Shown here: positions 51,409-60,346 of the stretch, piece after piece | How positions within the stretch are numbered: the first letter of the stretch is position 1 | How the letters are laid out: the number at the start of each line of letters is the position of its first letter | From: Lentzea albidocapillata | GTDB taxonomy: Bacteria; Actinomycetota; Actinomycetes; Mycobacteriales; Pseudonocardiaceae | Length of the DNA stretch: 64,000 bases | Direction: 5' to 3' | Assembly (NCBI RefSeq): GCF_000719115.1 | Contig: NZ_JOEA01000002.1 | Location: 248,001-312,000 of the forward strand | Made by a program: the position numbers and the translations under genes | Notes under the pieces: model-generated | Seen by the model: only the letters and a program-made list of their open reading frames with translations | What the model was told of the DNA's origin: nothing | The model's database searches: none

Positions 51409-52184
51409 CCCCACACTCCCCACGTCGCACACAGGATCAGGACCGCCAGGTCGACGGCGAGCACGTAGGTCAGCCCGCACCACCACGCCCGCCCGCGGCG
51501 ACCGGCCCTCCACCACGAGGTCATCCCGGCGGCGAAGGCGACGGCGATCAGCCCCACGGCCACCGGAACCACCCACGGCGCCGCGATGACCGCCGCCGCG
51601 ACGACTCCCGCGGCCGACAGCGCCACCGCCGCGACGAGCCGGGCACCCAGTCCCAGACCGAACGGCCGGTAGTCCGGCTCGTCGAGCTTCCTCGTGAACT
51701 TCCAGTACTCGTAAGCACTCCAGAGCACCACCGCCGCCCCCACGGCCACCATCGGGGGTACTCCCGCCGTCACGCCGCCGTACCCGAGCACCAGGAGCGG
51801 TGCCACCTCATAGGCGACGAAGAGCACCACGGGCTGTTTGATCCCGTGACGCGGCAGGAACGGGGCCGCGAGGGCGGCGGCGCATGCCCCACCCGCGAGG
51901 GCGAGGGCCAGGAGGTCGTGGAGGTTGAGCAGCACCACGGCGGCGGCCACGGCGACCATGCCGGCCCGCAGTCCCGCCGCGTCCGCCGCCCCGTCGTCGA
52001 GGTCGTCGACCAGGCGCAGGAAGAGGAACAGCGACACGAACGTCAGGCCGCCGAGCAGCAGCGGGACCATGCCGGGCCAGGCCCGGGCGCTCAGTGCCAC
52101 GACGGTGGCGTAGGTCAGCACCGCGGCGAGCCCGTGCGTCTGCGGCGGGAACCGCAGCCGCACGTACCGGGTCGCGGCGATCAC
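51405..52184 (-). CDS. UbiA-like membrane prenyltransferase
   Basis: 259 aa with seven to eight membrane helices. The loop FLRLVDDLDDGAAD resembles the first Asp-rich motif of UbiA aromatic prenyltransferases; the second site is YEYWKFTRKLDEPD rather than a clean DxxxD. UbiA enzymes join an isoprenoid (or a phosphoribosyl group) to an acceptor in the membrane. GTG at 52184 overlaps the SDR stop; longer frames run out of phase through the SDR gene. Activity is probable but acceptor and donor are unknown. Confidence 0.7.
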   Translation of the reverse strand: MIAATRYVRLRFPPQTHGLAAVLTYATVVALSARAWPGMVPLLLGGLTFVSLFLFLRLVDDLDDGAADAAGLRAGMVAVAAAVVLLNLHDLLALALAGGACAAALAAPFLPRHGIKQPVVLFVAYEVAPLLVLGYGGVTAGVPPMVAVGAAVVLWSAYEYWKFTRKLDEPDYRPFGLGLGARLVAAVALSAAGVVAAAVIAAPWVVPVAVGLIAVAFAAGMTSWWRAGRRGRAWWCGLTYVLAVDLAVLILCATWGVWG

Positions 52185-53281
52185 CGGGGCCTCCCGGCGA
52201 GACGCAGCACGTCGCCGATGCCGGCTTCCGCACGACCGAGGTAGCCCACCCGCACGCAGTGGTCCAGCAACGTGCGCAGGTAGTCCACCCCGGTCGCCGC
52301 CGGCCGCCACGGTGCCAGCCGCGCCGCGTTCGTGTCGTCGAACCTGGCACGCCGGCGGAAGAAGCTCTCGTACATCGCGATGATCCGCCGGTAGTAGACG
52401 CGTTCGTCCGGCGGGAGCGCTCCGGCGTCGAACGCGGACGGCGAGACGTAGTGCGGTACCTCGAACATCGGGTACTCCGCCAGCGCGTTGCTCACGTCGA
52501 GCAACGTGTGCGGCGCGGCCCCGACGGCGTGGAACGTGCGCCCGCGGGCCTCGTCGAACTGGTTCACCACCTGGCAGATCAACGCCGCGACGTAGTCCAC
52601 CGGCACCAGGTCGAGCAGGGCGTCGTAGAAGCCCGGCACCGACCTGACCCGCCCCTGTGTGAAGAGCTTGAGCACCACGTACATGTTCTTGAAGTCCCGG
52701 ATGACCCCGGACTCCTGCGTGCCCACGATCATGCTCGGCCGCACCACCGCCGCGGGTACGGCGGCGGCCCGGACCTCCTGTTCGGCGAGGAACTTGCTGC
52801 GTTCGTACCCGGTGCCGAACCGTTGTCCCACATCGAGTTCGTCTTCGAGGACCCGGCCCGTGCGCTCCCCGCAGACGTACGCCGTGCTCACGTGCACGAG
52901 GGGCACCGCGCGTTCCGCGGCGAGCCGGACGACGTTGCGCGTCCCGTCCACGTTGAGCGACTCGTAGGTCTCCCACCGGCGGCCGAAATCCGTGGTGGCG
53001 GCGGCGTGCACGACGCGGTCGAGGCCGGTGGCGAGGTCCTCGTGGCGCTCGGTGGTCAGGCCGAGCATCGGCTTGGTGACGTCACCGGCCACACAGGACA
53101 CAAGTCCCGGCCCGGATCGTTCGATCGGGACCGTGCGCACGACTCGCCCGTCGTTGCGCACGATCTCCGACCGCGTGTGCACCAGCGCGAGGACCGTGTG
53201 CCCCTCGTTCGCCAGCCTTGCCGTGACCTCGGCACCGACCAGCCCGGCCGCACCGGTCACGAGGACGCGCAGCCCGCTCAC
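52181..53281 (-). CDS. Extended SDR, thioester-reductase-like
   Basis: 366 aa. NAD(P) motif VTGAAGLVGAEV near residue 8, HAAATTDFG near 92 and VHVSTAYVCG near 128, with catalytic Tyr-x-x-x-Lys in YERSK near 158. The DFGRRWETYESLNVDGTRNVV segment is that of fatty-acyl reductase/thioester-reductase SDRs. With a dedicated ACP immediately upstream (GTGA overlap), reductive release of an acyl-ACP to aldehyde or alcohol is a good inference. A sugar-epimerase role is the alternative. Confidence 0.82.
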   Translation of the reverse strand: MSGLRVLVTGAAGLVGAEVTARLANEGHTVLALVHTRSEIVRNDGRVVRTVPIERSGPGLVSCVAGDVTKPMLGLTTERHEDLATGLDRVVHAAATTDFGRRWETYESLNVDGTRNVVRLAAERAVPLVHVSTAYVCGERTGRVLEDELDVGQRFGTGYERSKFLAEQEVRAAAVPAAVVRPSMIVGTQESGVIRDFKNMYVVLKLFTQGRVRSVPGFYDALLDLVPVDYVAALICQVVNQFDEARGRTFHAVGAAPHTLLDVSNALAEYPMFEVPHYVSPSAFDAGALPPDERVYYRRIIAMYESFFRRRARFDDTNAARLAPWRPAATGVDYLRTLLDHCVRVGYLGRAEAGIGDVLRLAGRPR

Positions 53282-53535
53282 GCCGCCGTCCCCTTGACGC
53301 GTTCGGTGACCAGGTCGACGAGCTCCCGCACCGTGGACACGTTGAGCGCCTCGTCGACGTCGACGGCGGCGAGCTCGAACCGTTCCTCGATGACGATGGC
53401 CAGTTCGAGCAGCCGCAACGAGTCGAACCCGAGATCCGTGGCGATTCGCGCCTCGTCGGACAGCTCCTCCGCGTCGCCGTACGACATGTGCCGCAGGATT
53501 CCGTGCACGACCTCGCGCACTGCCTCGTTGTTCAT
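53278..53535 (-). CDS. Stand-alone acyl carrier protein
   Basis: 85 aa. Ser in DLGFDSLRLLELAI is the phosphopantetheine site; four-helix ACP layout, acidic. ATG at 53535 has CGGAGG, so the 6-residue longer frame is rejected. It heads the seven tightly coupled genes down to 45335. No adenylation or ketosynthase gene for loading it is in the window, so the acyl source is unknown. Confidence 0.93.
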   Translation of the reverse strand: MNNEAVREVVHGILRHMSYGDAEELSDEARIATDLGFDSLRLLELAIVIEERFELAAVDVDEALNVSTVRELVDLVTERVKGTAA

Positions 53536-53559
53536 CGCTGCCTCCGGGCGCACGTCAGG

Positions 53560-54333
53560 TCAGCGCTTGAGCTCGGCCCGCATGGTCCACTTCCCGGTCA
53601 TCAGCGTGTTCTTCGACGTGAGCGTGATCGGGAACCCGTACTTGTGGACGAGGTCGGTGTCGCGGCCGGAGACGAGGATCGAGTTCGCGGCCTGTTCCTT
53701 CGCGCGGAACTGCATGTCGTAGACGAACTGGATCTCGCCCTTCGTGCCGGTGTAGTACCCGACCGGCGTGTGGAAGTTCTGCACCGGCTCGGACGAGATG
53801 TCCTCGACGACGGCGAAGCGCTCGTGGTCCACATTGGACCCGGTGTACTTGTTGTGCACTAACCGCATTCCGTTGGCCATGGGTGTGATGCTTCTTGTCG
53901 CCTGGACGTGCCGGGCGGGCGCGCCGAGCCGCTGGACGGCGTTCGTCAGCGCGGGCTGGTTGGTGCCCCACCACAGCGGCTGCGTCGTGCCCCACGGCTG
54001 CTCGACGCCGTCACGGTGGGAGATCTCCACGGTCGCCATGGTGATCATGGTCGGCTTCGCGCGGCCGCCGTTGACCGAGATGCCCGAGCACGAGTAGTCG
54101 CCCATGTAGACGTTCACCTTGCCCGGTGTGCCGTCGGCTTCGCGGACCTTGTACCGCGACGGCACCAGCTCACGGGCTTCGGCGACGGTGATCTGGGTGA
54201 TCTCTCCGAACTCCAGGCAGTCTCCCTCGGAGGTCACGACGACGGACGGGTTTCCGGCGTGCGCGGACGCCGGCACCAGCGTTGCCGCCAGTGCCAGCAG
54301 GACGGACGAGACGGCGAGCGATGACTTCTTCAT
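53560..54333 (-). CDS. Secreted protein of unknown function
   Basis: 257 aa. The Sec signal peptide begins MKKSSLAVSSVLLALAATL and cleaves after AHA near residue 26. ATG at 54333 follows AAGGAG. The mature part is beta-rich with two Cys (CLEFGE and YSCSG) that may form a disulfide. No family is recognised. It sits between the methyltransferase and the ACP in the same direction, with gaps of 87 and 24 nt, so an extracellular product-binding or processing role is conceivable. Confidence 0.65.
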   Translation of the reverse strand: MKKSSLAVSSVLLALAATLVPASAHAGNPSVVVTSEGDCLEFGEITQITVAEARELVPSRYKVREADGTPGKVNVYMGDYSCSGISVNGGRAKPTMITMATVEISHRDGVEQPWGTTQPLWWGTNQPALTNAVQRLGAPARHVQATRSITPMANGMRLVHNKYTGSNVDHERFAVVEDISSEPVQNFHTPVGYYTGTKGEIQFVYDMQFRAKEQAANSILVSGRDTDLVHKYGFPITLTSKNTLMTGKWTMRAELKR

Positions 54334-54420
54334 GATCTTCTCCTTGTCGGGGAGGAAAAACGCGTGCGGCATCGACGCACGACCGGACGGTCGCGCGGAG
54401 GTGGTCGCCGTGCTGCGGGG

Positions 54421-55260
54421 TCAGCTGTCGGCGGAGCGCCGGGCGACGAAGAGCATGTAGCGGGGAACGAGCGATTCGGCGCAGCCCTTGAACGCCTTCA
54501 CGAACCCGTCGAAGACGGCGTCACCGTGGTCGGCGCGCAGCTCTTTCTCGGTGTCGTACAGCGACTGCAGCAGCAACGCGTACGTGCGGTGGGTGTTCTC
54601 GGTGATGTCGAGGAACTCGACCAGCTCGAACCCGGTCGACCGCAGCAGCGCGGGGTAGTCGTCGAGGCGCGGGATCGGCCCGAGGCTGGCGACGCCCAGG
54701 AACGCGTCCACGGCCTCCTTGCGGGCACCGTCCAAGGGCACGTTCTCGAAGAAGTCGGTGGCCACGAGCGTGGCGCCGGGCTTGAGGACCGCGGCGATGT
54801 TGCGGAACGCCTTCTCCCGGTCCGGCATGTGCACGAGCGACTCGATCGCCCAGGCGGCGTCGAACTCCGCGGCGCCGAACGGCAATGGCTCCATCGCGTC
54901 CGCGTGCAGGAACTTCACCTGCTCGGCCGCACCTGCCCCCTCCGCGGCCTCGTTGGCGCGCTTGACCTGGGCGGGGTCGTCGGAGATGCCGGCGACACCG
55001 CAGCCGGTCCGTTCGGCGGCACGCCGCGCCGGCTTGCCGAGCCCGCACCCCACGTCGAGCAGCCGCTGTCCCGCCGCGATCCGCGTCCGTTCGATCACGA
55101 AGTCGGTGAGCTGGTCCGTCGCCACCTCGACCGCGCTGGTGTCCTCCGGCCCCGACCAGTACCCGACGTGGAGATTCTCGTCCCACACGTCCGTGCGCAT
55201 GTCCTCGTCGGCCTTGTAGTCGTACTTGGCCTCGGCGGCCTGGTCGTCGGTAGTCGACAT
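54421..55260 (-). CDS. SAM-dependent methyltransferase (RebM/ubiE-like)
   Basis: 279 aa. Residues 60-75 contain motif I, LLDVGCGLGKPARR; motif II is VAGISDDPAQV and motif IV is FDAAWAIESLVHM. The N-terminal NLHVGYW is typical of sugar O-methyl or tocopherol-type methyltransferases. It is transcribed after P450 B with a 30-nt gap. Likely O- or C-methylation of the pathway product. Confidence 0.88.
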   Translation of the reverse strand: MSTTDDQAAEAKYDYKADEDMRTDVWDENLHVGYWSGPEDTSAVEVATDQLTDFVIERTRIAAGQRLLDVGCGLGKPARRAAERTGCGVAGISDDPAQVKRANEAAEGAGAAEQVKFLHADAMEPLPFGAAEFDAAWAIESLVHMPDREKAFRNIAAVLKPGATLVATDFFENVPLDGARKEAVDAFLGVASLGPIPRLDDYPALLRSTGFELVEFLDITENTHRTYALLLQSLYDTEKELRADHGDAVFDGFVKAFKGCAESLVPRYMLFVARRSADS

Positions 55261-55290
55261 CGGCGCTGCTCGCTTTCGTCGTGAGGTCTG

Positions 55291-56520
55291 TCAGCGATGG
55301 AAGGTGACCGGAAGGCTCCGCAGGCAGAAGATTCCGGGGGCGTCGTAGAACTTCAGCTCGTCCAGCACCGGGGTGATCTCCCTGGCGCGCCGGGCGAGCA
55401 CCCGCAGCGCGGCGGTCGTCTCGACCCGCGCCAGCCCGGCACCGAGGCAGTAGTGGATCCCCATGCCGAAACCGAGGTGCCTGCCGGTCGTGCGGCCGAG
55501 CCGGAACTCGTCGGGGTCGGCGAACTGGCGCTCGTCGCGGTTGCCGGAAACGAGCCATACGCGCACGAGCTGGTCGGCGGGGATGACCGCGCCGCCGATC
55601 TCCACGTCCGTCGTGGTGAAGCGGTAGACCTCGGTGAACGGGCTGCGATGGCGCAGCACCTCCTCCATCACCGGGGCGGGGTCCACGCTGCCCGCCCGCC
55701 AGGCCGCCATCACGTCGGGGTTCTCCCCCAGCGACAGCACCGTGTTGCCCAGCAACGCGGTCGTCGTGATGTGCCCCGCGGTCAGCAGCAGCACGGCGAA
55801 GTTGCGGATCTCCCTGTCGCTCAGCCGTTCGCCCTCGATCTCGGCCAGCGCGAGCGCCGTCATCAGGTCGTCGGCGGGCTCGCGCCTGCGCAGCTGCGCG
55901 TGGTCGAGCATGTACGAGTTCAGTTCGTCCAAAGTGGACTGCATGGACTCCATGTACTCGCCGTTGAACGGGTCGTCGTGCTCGACCGCGTAGAACTCGT
56001 CCGCGCACCGCACGAGGAAGTCGCGATCGGACGCGGGCAGTCCCAGCAACTCGCCGATGACGATCACCGGCAGTTCGTAGGCGAGGTCGCCCACCAGGTC
56101 GAACCGCCCGCTCCGGTCAGCCAGCGCCCGGTCGAGCAGGTCGTCGACGATCCCCTCGATCCGCGGGCCGAGCTGTTCCACCAGCCGCGGCGTGAACACA
56201 TGGGACACGAGTCCGCGCAACCTGCCGTGCCGCGGCGGGTCGATCGAGACCATGCTCCCCTCAGCGTTCTCCGCCACCTCCGGTGGCAACGAGCGGGACG
56301 GGTCGGAGCAGAACGTGTCCGTGTCACGCAGTGCTCGGACGATGTCGTTGTAGCGGAACAGACTCCACGTGCCGTTCGACTCGTCGTACCAGGCCGGCTG
56401 GTCGTCGCGCATCTCTTTGAGCCACGCGAGAACCGCGGTCCCGCCGTCGGCAAAGGTCAGTCGCGGGATGCCGCTGTCCCGTGGTGCCTGCTGCGCCGAA
56501 ACGTCCGACAACTCCGTCAT
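55291..56520 (-). CDS. Cytochrome P450 B with AGHITT I-helix
   Basis: 409 aa. Heme loop FGMGIHYC puts the ligand at Cys358; ExxR is EEVLR near 286. The I-helix reads TAGHITTT (247-254): the usual acid before the conserved Thr is Ile251. As far as I recall, this form occurs in P450s that act on carrier-protein-bound amino acids, which would fit the ACP nearby; treat this as inference. It is the first gene of the long minus operon, and its promoter bears a TATGAC palindrome 37-53 nt upstream. Confidence 0.92.
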   Translation of the reverse strand: MTELSDVSAQQAPRDSGIPRLTFADGGTAVLAWLKEMRDDQPAWYDESNGTWSLFRYNDIVRALRDTDTFCSDPSRSLPPEVAENAEGSMVSIDPPRHGRLRGLVSHVFTPRLVEQLGPRIEGIVDDLLDRALADRSGRFDLVGDLAYELPVIVIGELLGLPASDRDFLVRCADEFYAVEHDDPFNGEYMESMQSTLDELNSYMLDHAQLRRREPADDLMTALALAEIEGERLSDREIRNFAVLLLTAGHITTTALLGNTVLSLGENPDVMAAWRAGSVDPAPVMEEVLRHRSPFTEVYRFTTTDVEIGGAVIPADQLVRVWLVSGNRDERQFADPDEFRLGRTTGRHLGFGMGIHYCLGAGLARVETTAALRVLARRAREITPVLDELKFYDAPGIFCLRSLPVTFHR

Positions 56521-56556
56521 GCTCGCCCCTCACCTCGAGCAACACACCCGAAGGTG

Positions 56557-56573
56557 TATGACTAATCGTCATA
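56557..56573. promoter_or_regulatory. TATGAC-type palindromic operator, site 3
   Basis: TATGACTAATCGTCATA with perfect 6-bp arms. It lies 37-53 nt upstream of P450 B, almost the same distance as site 2 from its AHSA1 gene. Likely repressor operator for the operon down to 45335. Confidence 0.65.
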
Positions 56574-56685
56574 CTAAGCACGCGGGTCAAAGCAAGGCAA
56601 GGACGCCGAAGAGGCGATCGGCACCAGCGTCCGGACGTCCGTCCCGGACGCTGCCGTGCGCGGACGACCCGCGGGACAGCAGGGG

Positions 56686-56717
56686 GTGCGGCCGCCCGGC
56701 AGAGCGAACGGCCGCAC
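56686..56717 (-). terminator. Hairpin after secreted propeller-like protein
   Basis: 9-bp stem GTGCGGCCG / CGGCCGCAC with a 14-nt loop, 7 nt past the stop at 56725. Confidence 0.5.
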
Positions 56718-56724
56718 ACCAGGC

Positions 56725-57861
56725 TCACCGCGTCGAGTACTCGGCGATCACCGCCTGCAGGAGCAGCGGGCTCGTGCCCGGCAGGTCCGCGTAACCCACG
56801 GCGATCAACCGGTTCGTACCGGGCACGGCGGCGATGGCGTTGTAGTTCGTGCCGGACGAGCCTGCCGGAGCGGGCGCCGGAGTGGTGGTCCACCCCGCCG
56901 GGCCGTGGGAGCTGAAGGACGCCTGCGGGAACCGGCCGATGACCCACGGAACGCCGTTCGTCCCCACCGCGACGCCGGGCGTGGCCGGGGTGTTCAGCCC
57001 GCTGACGGTCTGCCAGGTGGTGCCGTCTCCTCGCACGACCACGTTGGCCGATCCCATGCCGCCGCCGTCACCCACCGCCCAGATGTCGCTGGAGGACGTG
57101 CCGTCCAGCGACTGCAGGGTGACCTGCTGCTGGTTCAGTCCTATCTGGACCGCCCGCCAGGCCGTGCCGTTCCAGTGGAACAGCAGCGGGCCCGAGTAGC
57201 CGTTCCACATGCCGTGTCCCGCCGCCCACACGTCGTCGGACGCGAAGGCCTTGACGGCGTTGATGGCGCAGAAGTTAAGGAATCCGCCGCCCGTCACGCA
57301 TTCGGCGGGTGGCTGGTGTTCCTGCCAGGAGCTTCCGGTCCACTCGTGGAACACCGGGGTGTTGCCGTTGTGACCGACCAGCCAGGCGTGTCCGTCCACA
57401 ACGGACAGATCGCGGATCGACAGCGTGCCCGGGGTGGCGCCCGGCGGGTACGGCACCTCGGTCCACGTCCTGCCGTCGTAGCGCCACACCAGCGTGACGT
57501 TGCCGTCCGGTGACCACGGCGCGCCCGTGACCCAGACGTCCCTGGCGGACGACGCGGCGACGCGCTGGAACGACACCCGCCCCTGCACGGCCGGGAGCGA
57601 CGTCCGGGACCACCTGATCCCGTTCCACCGCAGCATCATCGGATCACCGGTCGTGTACTGCTGATCCGGGTGGTAGCCCTCGAAGCCGACCGCCCAGGCG
57701 TTCCTGGCGTCGACCGCGGCGACGTCCCAGAGATTGCTCGTCGCCTTGTTCTGCGGGATCGAGGCCAGGCGCCACGACGGTTCCGCCGCTGCGGCGGGCA
57801 CCGCGGCGCCGGCGACCACCGCGACCGAGAAGGCTAAGGCCAGGCATCTGCGAACTCTCAT
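56725..57861 (-). CDS. Secreted beta-propeller-like protein
   Basis: 378 aa. Sec signal peptide to about residue 27 (cleavage after AAAA before EPSW). The mature chain shows repeated units of about 55 aa with W-x-x-x-x-P and D-V-W-A-V-G motifs (NAWAVGFEG, DVWVTGAPW, DVWAAGHGM, DIWAVGDGG), a propeller common in secreted actinomycete proteins. ATG at 57861 follows GGGGGACTT. It is monocistronic. Function unknown; extracellular binding protein. Confidence 0.75.
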   Translation of the reverse strand: MRVRRCLALAFSVAVVAGAAVPAAAAEPSWRLASIPQNKATSNLWDVAAVDARNAWAVGFEGYHPDQQYTTGDPMMLRWNGIRWSRTSLPAVQGRVSFQRVAASSARDVWVTGAPWSPDGNVTLVWRYDGRTWTEVPYPPGATPGTLSIRDLSVVDGHAWLVGHNGNTPVFHEWTGSSWQEHQPPAECVTGGGFLNFCAINAVKAFASDDVWAAGHGMWNGYSGPLLFHWNGTAWRAVQIGLNQQQVTLQSLDGTSSSDIWAVGDGGGMGSANVVVRGDGTTWQTVSGLNTPATPGVAVGTNGVPWVIGRFPQASFSSHGPAGWTTTPAPAPAGSSGTNYNAIAAVPGTNRLIAVGYADLPGTSPLLLQAVIAEYSTR

Positions 57862-58121
57862 AAGTCCCCCAAGCTGTTGGACCTGAACAGGATTGGTGCG
57901 CGATCGATCATTCACGACGACGGGTTCCGCACCAGGGGTTCGCGTCGCCTTGACCTGGTTGAGCGGCGATCGTGACCCAGCCGCCGCGGCCAGGTAACCC
58001 GAATGGGATTCAGGTATGCACTTGTGATCTAGCTCACGGACCAGGTAGAACTGAACGCACGGTTACCGGTAATCACCCTCACGCAACACCCTCCCTGCCA
58101 ACCGAATACTTGTGAGGACCT

Positions 58122-59234
58122 GTGCGAACCGCAGTCGTCGCCGCCCTGCTCGGACTCGGTGCCTTCGCAGTAGCGGCCGGATTGGTGCTGCAACTGCACT
58201 CCTATCCCCTGCTCGCCAAGCTGCAGCACGACATCGACACGGTCTCGGTCTCCGAAGGAGAAGGAGTCACCGCCGTCGTGTACCCGCCTGGCGGAATGCC
58301 GGAAGTACGCCACAACCTCCGCCTCACGGCGACAACGCACGTCGAGGGCGATCTCGCCGCGCCCGAGATCAAGGAGAACGGCGACGTCACCGTGTGGAAG
58401 CGGGCGACGATCGTCAAGGAGGACTCCGGCAAGCTCGTGCTCAGCGCCGAGGTGCGCAAGATCTGTCTCGACCGCCGCACCGGCGAGGCTGTCGCGCCCT
58501 GCCGCGGCGAGTTCTACGAGACCGAACGGGGCAAGCGGGTCACCGCCGAAGGGCGGCAGCTGCTGCAGCCCGGCCTCAACTTCGTGTTCCCGTTCGACAC
58601 CGAGCAGCGTGATCACCGTTGGTACGACACGGTTCTCAAGCGCCCGGTCGACATCCACTTCGCCGGAGAGCAGCTGTTGCAGGGACTCGACGTGTACCGG
58701 TTCGCGCACACGATCCCGCAGACGGCGCTCGACCGGTTCGCGGTCCCCGGTTCGCTGGTCGGCAGGCCGGAGCCGTCCGTGGACGTCACCCAGTACTACG
58801 GCGTCACGCGCACGTTGCTGGTCGAGCCCACGACCGGCGCGGTGCTCTCGGTCCGGGAGGACATCCGGCAGGAGCTGCGCACCGACACGCAGGACGAGGG
58901 CGAGGGAACCCCTGTGTTCGCCGGAGAACTGCGGCTGACGAACGCCTCGGTCGCCGCGAACGCGGATCAGGTCAAGGCGAACCTGCCGAAGCTGTTCGTG
59001 ATCACCACTCTTCCCACCGTCCTGTGGGTCTCCGGCGCCGTGCTGGTCGCGATCGGGCTGGTCCTGCTGCTCGTGTGGCGGCGCGGTCTCGTCGCCGGGC
59101 CGCTGGCGCTGGTGATCGGTGCGTGCCTCGCGGGCGCGATCACCTACGGCGTCACCAACGCGAGCGACCCGGACGACTCGCTCGACCTCAAGAACGTGGT
59201 GTCGTCCTCGAACGTCGACTACGGCCTCCGATGA
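58122..59234 (+). CDS. DUF3068/PorA-family membrane protein A
   Basis: 370 aa. One N-terminal helix (4-22), a large extracytoplasmic beta-rich domain (25-300) and two C-terminal helices (about 300-350). The sequence plan, including NFVFPFDTEQRDHRWYDT, is that of DUF3068 proteins, which pair with cell-envelope lipid genes in mycolata and relatives. GTG start with GAGGA. A homologue follows at 60596. Its stop overlaps the convergent amidase-like gene by 16 bp. Confidence 0.82.
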   Translation: MRTAVVAALLGLGAFAVAAGLVLQLHSYPLLAKLQHDIDTVSVSEGEGVTAVVYPPGGMPEVRHNLRLTATTHVEGDLAAPEIKENGDVTVWKRATIVKEDSGKLVLSAEVRKICLDRRTGEAVAPCRGEFYETERGKRVTAEGRQLLQPGLNFVFPFDTEQRDHRWYDTVLKRPVDIHFAGEQLLQGLDVYRFAHTIPQTALDRFAVPGSLVGRPEPSVDVTQYYGVTRTLLVEPTTGAVLSVREDIRQELRTDTQDEGEGTPVFAGELRLTNASVAANADQVKANLPKLFVITTLPTVLWVSGAVLVAIGLVLLLVWRRGLVAGPLALVIGACLAGAITYGVTNASDPDDSLDLKNVVSSSNVDYGLR

Positions 59235-60346
59235 GCACCGCTTTCCTCCTCGATGATCCCGGCGACCCGGAGCAGTTCGCCCTCCGCCTTCGGCACCGCG
59301 ATCAGGGTCACCGGCAACGGGTTCCCGCCGGCGTCCGAGCCCGCGCGCACGGACACGGCCGGGTAGCCGCTGACCCTCCAGAGCGGCGAGAACGGAGAGG
59401 TGGCGCCGTTGCGCACCAGCACCCCGCCGGGCAACGACATGGTCTCGGCCGGCCCGGTGTGCCCTGGTGTCACCAGCACGTCGACACCGGTGAACATGTG
59501 GTTCAGCATCACCCGCTCCGCCGCGCGCATCGACCGGCAGATGCCCCGCAGCGGCCAGGGCACGAAACGGTCGAGCAGGTCCAGCTCACGTGGGCCGGCG
59601 GCCAGGTGCGGCGCCAGCAGGAACCTGGACTCGCTGGCGAGGTGCGGGTCGTGGTCGACCACCTCGTCGACGTGCAACGACAACAGCGCGGCGACGTCCT
59701 CGACGACCCGGCGCATGGACGGGCGGGTGCGGGTGGTCATCGAGAGGCCGCGCAACGACACGCCGATCCTAAGTGGACGGTTCGCGGGCTCGGCCGCCCA
59801 GCCGATCCCCCGCACGACGTGCGCCACGTCGGCGACGGTCCTCGCCACCACGCCGCGTCCACCGGAGGTCTCGAAGCCCACCACGCCCGCACCTCCCGCC
59901 GGCACCCCGCCGGCACCGGGCGCGCGGCGTGCCAGCACCGCGGCCACCACACCGGTGGCGACGGCGACGGCCGTGCCCGACACCTTGGGATCGAGCGTCG
60001 TGGCGGGCAAGCCGGGCGTGGGGTTGCGATGGAGCTCGGCTCCCGACGTTCTCCCGATCACGACGGCTCCCGCCGCCACCAGTGCGTCGAAAGCCGAACG
60101 TGGCAGGGAATCCTCGACAGCCAGGGGCAGTCCGAGCAGGCCGCCGCTCTCGCCACCCGCCATCCGCCGATCGGCCTCCGCCGCACTGCGCCGGGCGGCG
60201 GCCAAATCGACATCTGTGAAAACGTGCCGCGACGAGTTCAGCCGATGTTCGGTGGTCGCAAGGAGTTCTGCTGCGGTCGTCGCACCGCGGGCGAGCAGCC
60301 GGGCCTGCTCAACTGCTCCGGGATAGCACACAGGGGTTTCTTCCAC
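59219..60346 (-). CDS. Degenerate amidase-signature protein
   Basis: 375 aa, recognisable as amidase-signature family from GLLGLPLAVEDSL, AGAVVIGRTSGAELHRNP, GVVGFETSGGRGVVARTVADVA and PVTLIAVP. The catalytic triad is lost: the Lys of the usual VKD is Glu, the GGSSGGS Ser loop reads KVSGTAVAVATG, and the nucleophile loop is deleted around GAGGVPAGGAG. It is about 80-100 aa shorter than active members. GTG start with a GGAAGAG site. Either a pseudoenzyme or a decaying gene; the intact frame favours the former. Confidence 0.7.
   Translation of the reverse strand: MEETPVCYPGAVEQARLLARGATTAAELLATTEHRLNSSRHVFTDVDLAAARRSAAEADRRMAGGESGGLLGLPLAVEDSLPRSAFDALVAAGAVVIGRTSGAELHRNPTPGLPATTLDPKVSGTAVAVATGVVAAVLARRAPGAGGVPAGGAGVVGFETSGGRGVVARTVADVAHVVRGIGWAAEPANRPLRIGVSLRGLSMTTRTRPSMRRVVEDVAALLSLHVDEVVDHDPHLASESRFLLAPHLAAGPRELDLLDRFVPWPLRGICRSMRAAERVMLNHMFTGVDVLVTPGHTGPAETMSLPGGVLVRNGATSPFSPLWRVSGYPAVSVRAGSDAGGNPLPVTLIAVPKAEGELLRVAGIIEEESGAHRRP

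Noticed and set aside
53560..54333. Enediyne-binding apoprotein (neocarzinostatin type)
   Set aside because: It is secreted, but at 257 aa it is about twice too long and I see none of the expected sequence features.
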